64,000 nucleotides of DNA from Perognathus longimembris pacificus (Eukaryota; Chordata; Mammalia; Rodentia; Heteromyidae), in NCBI RefSeq assembly GCF_023159225.1, contig NC_063161.1, positions 1,762,495 through 1,826,494 on the forward strand, in the 5' to 3' direction. This document shows positions 61,313 to 64,000 of this stretch, piece after piece; position 1 is the stretch's first letter; each line of letters starts with the position of its first letter. Made by a program: the position numbers and the translations under genes. A model generated the notes under the pieces. It had not been told where the DNA came from. It saw only the letters and a program-made list of their open reading frames with translations, and ran no database searches.

Positions 61313-64000
61313 GGACCGCCGAGGGAGGGGGCGACGGTGGTTGTCACACCATCAGCATGAACGCCAGGACTGCCGGGGGGGGGGGGGTGGAGCAGCTGCC
61401 ATCCCACAGTGCTCTTGGGCTGGGCAGCGGGGACTGCACAGGGCTGCCCCCCCGAGGGACCCGGTGACAGAACCCTCCACCGCAGCATGGCCCCGACACC
61501 CTGAGCATGGGGCTGCCAGCCCGGCTCCCCCTGCTTGGGTTCTGGTCATTCCCCGTTCCCCAGGCATTGTCCCTGCAGCCCTGGGGTTGGTATAAAGGGG
61601 ATGACAGAGCCCAGAGCAGAGATGGGCCCATTTCCAAGATGACAAAGTCCCATCAGCACACCTCCTGGGGCCCCCAGGTGCAAGGGGGTCCCTGATACAA
61701 GGGAGAAGGTCCCTGATTCAAGGGGGGTTTCTAGGTGCAAGGGGGACTGGGAGCTCAGAGCAGGAAGACAGAGCTCTGTGCCTGGAAGCAAGAGACCAGG
61801 CCTCGGGGCGCGAGCCTTCTGGGCTGGCAGCCGGGAGAAGCCGGGCCCCCCTCACTTCCTGACGCGTGTGTCCCAGCAGCCACGCGGGGCCAGGGGGGTG
61901 TTTCCCAGCCAGGCCGGCCTTCCTGGGGCGGCAGACCACTACGCTTAATATCTCAATATCAGAAATAACAAGTGAGGCACAGCTCTGCTGACAGTTTTAT
62001 GGGTGAGGAAAATGCTCGTGCTTCAGACAGGGCGGCTCTGTCCGCTTCCCGTGCTCGCCTGCTCGGGGAACCGAGGCCGTGGGGACAGATGAGGCCTGGG
62101 TGGATGAGCCAGGCCTGCTTACATTTGCCGGAGGAAGCAGTCAGGCTGCTCCACGTGCTTCTTGCTTCTCTTCCACGCTTCTTCCCTCTCGGGCCAGGCT
62201 GGACACGGATGGGACAGCCACAGCTGGCTGGACCCCTCCCCGGGCCTCCACCGCCGCCCCAGGGCAGAGCACGAAGCCCCCCTTTATTCTGCCGTGGATG
62301 CTCTGGAGGAGGACGCGGCCTCCACGCAGGGCCGGCTTGTCTGCCTCGCCTCATGGCGATCCCACGGCAGCGAGCCGCTCCCGGCGATGGCCTTCCCCGG
62401 ACGGGACAGCCGGGAGGCCCTCGTGGCCCGCCGGGGCGTCCAGGACCGGCTCTCAGGAGCCCGAGGGCGCGTAGGAAGGGCGGGGCGGTGGGCGGGCTGG
62501 GGGGGGCGGGTGTCCTCCACGAGCGCAGGTGGGGTGCGGGGCCTGGGGAGCAGCCCTCGTGTCGGCCGCCCTCTGCCTGGGCTCTGTCGCACACTTCAGG
62601 AGCAGAGGATGAGGGACTCTGGACGGACGTGGAGCCATGTTGTCTTAGCATTCTCCGGAAGGGCCAAAGATGCTGTTTAGGAGGAAAGGGGAGACTTACC
62701 CCAGACCACCTCCGCCAGGGAGCTGCAAAAGGCCCGGGGCTACCGGCCTTCCTGCCCGCCCTCATCCAGGACGCGGCCCGGGGCGCGCTCTGCCTCTGCC
62801 TCCTCCGGCCGTGGAGTCCAGCCTCAGCCCGCTAAAAGGAACCTGGGCTTGGTTTGCTCTTTGAGTCCCATTCCCAGAGACAAAGAACGGCCAGGGTTCT
62901 CTGGCGGCTTCGGAACCCCTGTGCCCTTGATTGCTGCTAGGGGTAGGAGGAGGGATCTGCCCCTGCCGAGACTCCCCCAAAGGGAAATGAAGCCCAGGAG
63001 GTGGCGCTGCCTAGAAAGAAGGCAACCAGTGAACGGTGGGATAAGTGAATAGGTGTCGGATCAGACACTGGTTGCCAAGGACAACCATGATATTTTTGGG
63101 GACCTCTGCCTGGAGAGGGTGACTTCTGGGAGGAGGGAGCCTGATGCCAGGCCCTGCCCTGAGGAGCTGAGCAGAGCACAGGCCCCAGAGCACCCACCGG
63201 TCCTCAAGTTCCATGGCAGCTCGGCTTTGCTCTGGGTCCAGCCCAGAGCCGGGCTCAGGAAGGGCCTGGGAGGCCGAGCCAGACAACAGGTGCTGCTCAC
63301 CCGAAGCGTTGGTAACCCCGAACCCTGAATTCTCTGTGCGGCCCCTCGACCAGGCTGTCCCCATGAGACTCTACTGTATTCTAGTGGTCATCATTTCCCC
63401 TGGAAGCCATGGCTGGTGGCGACGGGAGGGTGGTTGAGACGGGGGTACAAGGTCAAGGTCCTAGGCCATGGGAAAGAGGGGACGCACCCCGGACGCCTGC
63501 CTTTGAACATTCTGCCGCTCTTCCTGCCACCCTGGGAGAGGCGGGGGGGGGGTGGCAGTGCTCCCAAGTGGCATACCAGGCACCCACAGATTTGTTGTCC
63601 ACGAATGCAGACTGGGCCCCACGGGGTCACAGGGAGTCTGACAAGCGGAGATGGCTGCAGGGCCGCACTGGTGGGCCGGCAGTGTCCCTAGGGTCTCCAG
63701 GTGTTGAGATCATCTGATGGGCGGGACCCAGGCACCGGGGGCAGGGACCTGCCCTGTAGGAGCGTGACTTAGAGAGATGACACAGGAGGGAGGTAGTTGC
63801 CTGAGAGCGCAGGGTGAACGACGACGGGACCAGATTCTGGGCATCCCCTGGTCCAGCACACCAGCTCTCCCCTCCCCTCTGATGCCTCTGGCCATCCCTG
63901 CTGCCTCCGCTGAGACCTGTCCAGCACCTCCCAGGTCTGGGCAAGTCTAAGCCCCTAGGACTTTGAATGCCAGTGGCTGGGGGGTTGTGGGTGGGGCTGT
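61313..64000. other. GC-rich DNA to window end, no gene recognised
   Basis: Mostly unique GC-rich sequence with G runs at 61376-61387 and 63542-63551. A short AT-richer patch lies at 61940-61975 (ACGCTTAATATCTCAATATC). Overlapping frames of up to 287 aa (61972-62835 plus, 61959-62765 minus) oppose each other and have no domains. Segments 62835-63060 and 63330-63420 are unique and unassigned. Confidence 0.4.

Noticed and set aside
61959..62835. Opposed 268-aa and 287-aa ORFs as a gene
   Set aside because: Equally long frames lie on both strands of GC-rich DNA, and neither shows domains, codon structure or splice-site-bounded exons.

Overview
This window reads as nuclear DNA of a mammal, most probably a rodent of the superfamily Geomyoidea (pocket mice and kangaroo rats). 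The main evidence is the interspersed repeats. There are several copies of a tRNA/ID-derived dimeric SINE of the type I recall as IDL-Geo, composite SINEs with a 7SL-like head and a tRNA-like tail, LINE-1 ORF2 and 3-prime ends, MIR and MaLR LTR remnants, and solo-LTR-like sequences. The lineage call rests on remembered repeat sequence, not on a search. There is no sign of bacterial, viral or plasmid organisation.

I find no protein-coding gene that I can support. Every long open reading frame lies in GC-rich sequence or inside a tandem array whose composition or period excludes stop codons. None shows a recognisable domain, signal peptide or plausible exon chain. The window looks like a gene-free, very GC-rich, minisatellite-dense stretch (subtelomeric in character, but with no TTAGGG arrays). 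It is punctuated by about twenty short AT-rich islands rich in TAAT/ATTA, FOX-like and SOX-like motifs. These islands look like conserved non-coding regulatory elements, which suggests an intergenic or intronic desert near a developmental transcription factor gene.

Layout. From 1 to 21 kb the sequence is GC-rich, with AT-rich islands alternating with minisatellites: a 31-bp GC-box array (1.5 kb), a 43-bp array with 22 perfect cAMP-response elements (3.4-4.8 kb), a 21-bp array (7.6 kb), a Z-DNA-like GT/GC tract (8.8-9.1 kb), a 19/23-bp array (9.5 kb), a 31-bp array with 18 MiT/TFE-type E-boxes (11.5-12.4 kb), a GA-rich array (16.0-16.7 kb) and a 1.8-kb array (18.8-20.6 kb). From 21 to 31 kb the sequence is AT-richer, with an island cluster, SINEs, MaLR remnants, an LTR and a MIR. 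From 31 to 48 kb it is GC-rich again, with L1 pieces, more arrays (35.3, 39.4, 43.9 and 47.7 kb), CCCT microsatellites and a degenerate CATC array. From 50 to 56 kb there is a 1.45-kb 22-bp array and a SINE cluster with nested insertions. From 56 to 64 kb there is a pyrimidine tract, a CATC array, an LTR and unassigned GC-rich sequence.

The most interesting signals are three arrays (3.4, 11.5 and 18.8 kb) that share a 13-15 bp core although their periods differ. Two of them have multiplied palindromic transcription-factor sites (TGACGTCA and TCAYGTGA). Tandem repeats make up roughly 15 percent of the window by my own estimate.
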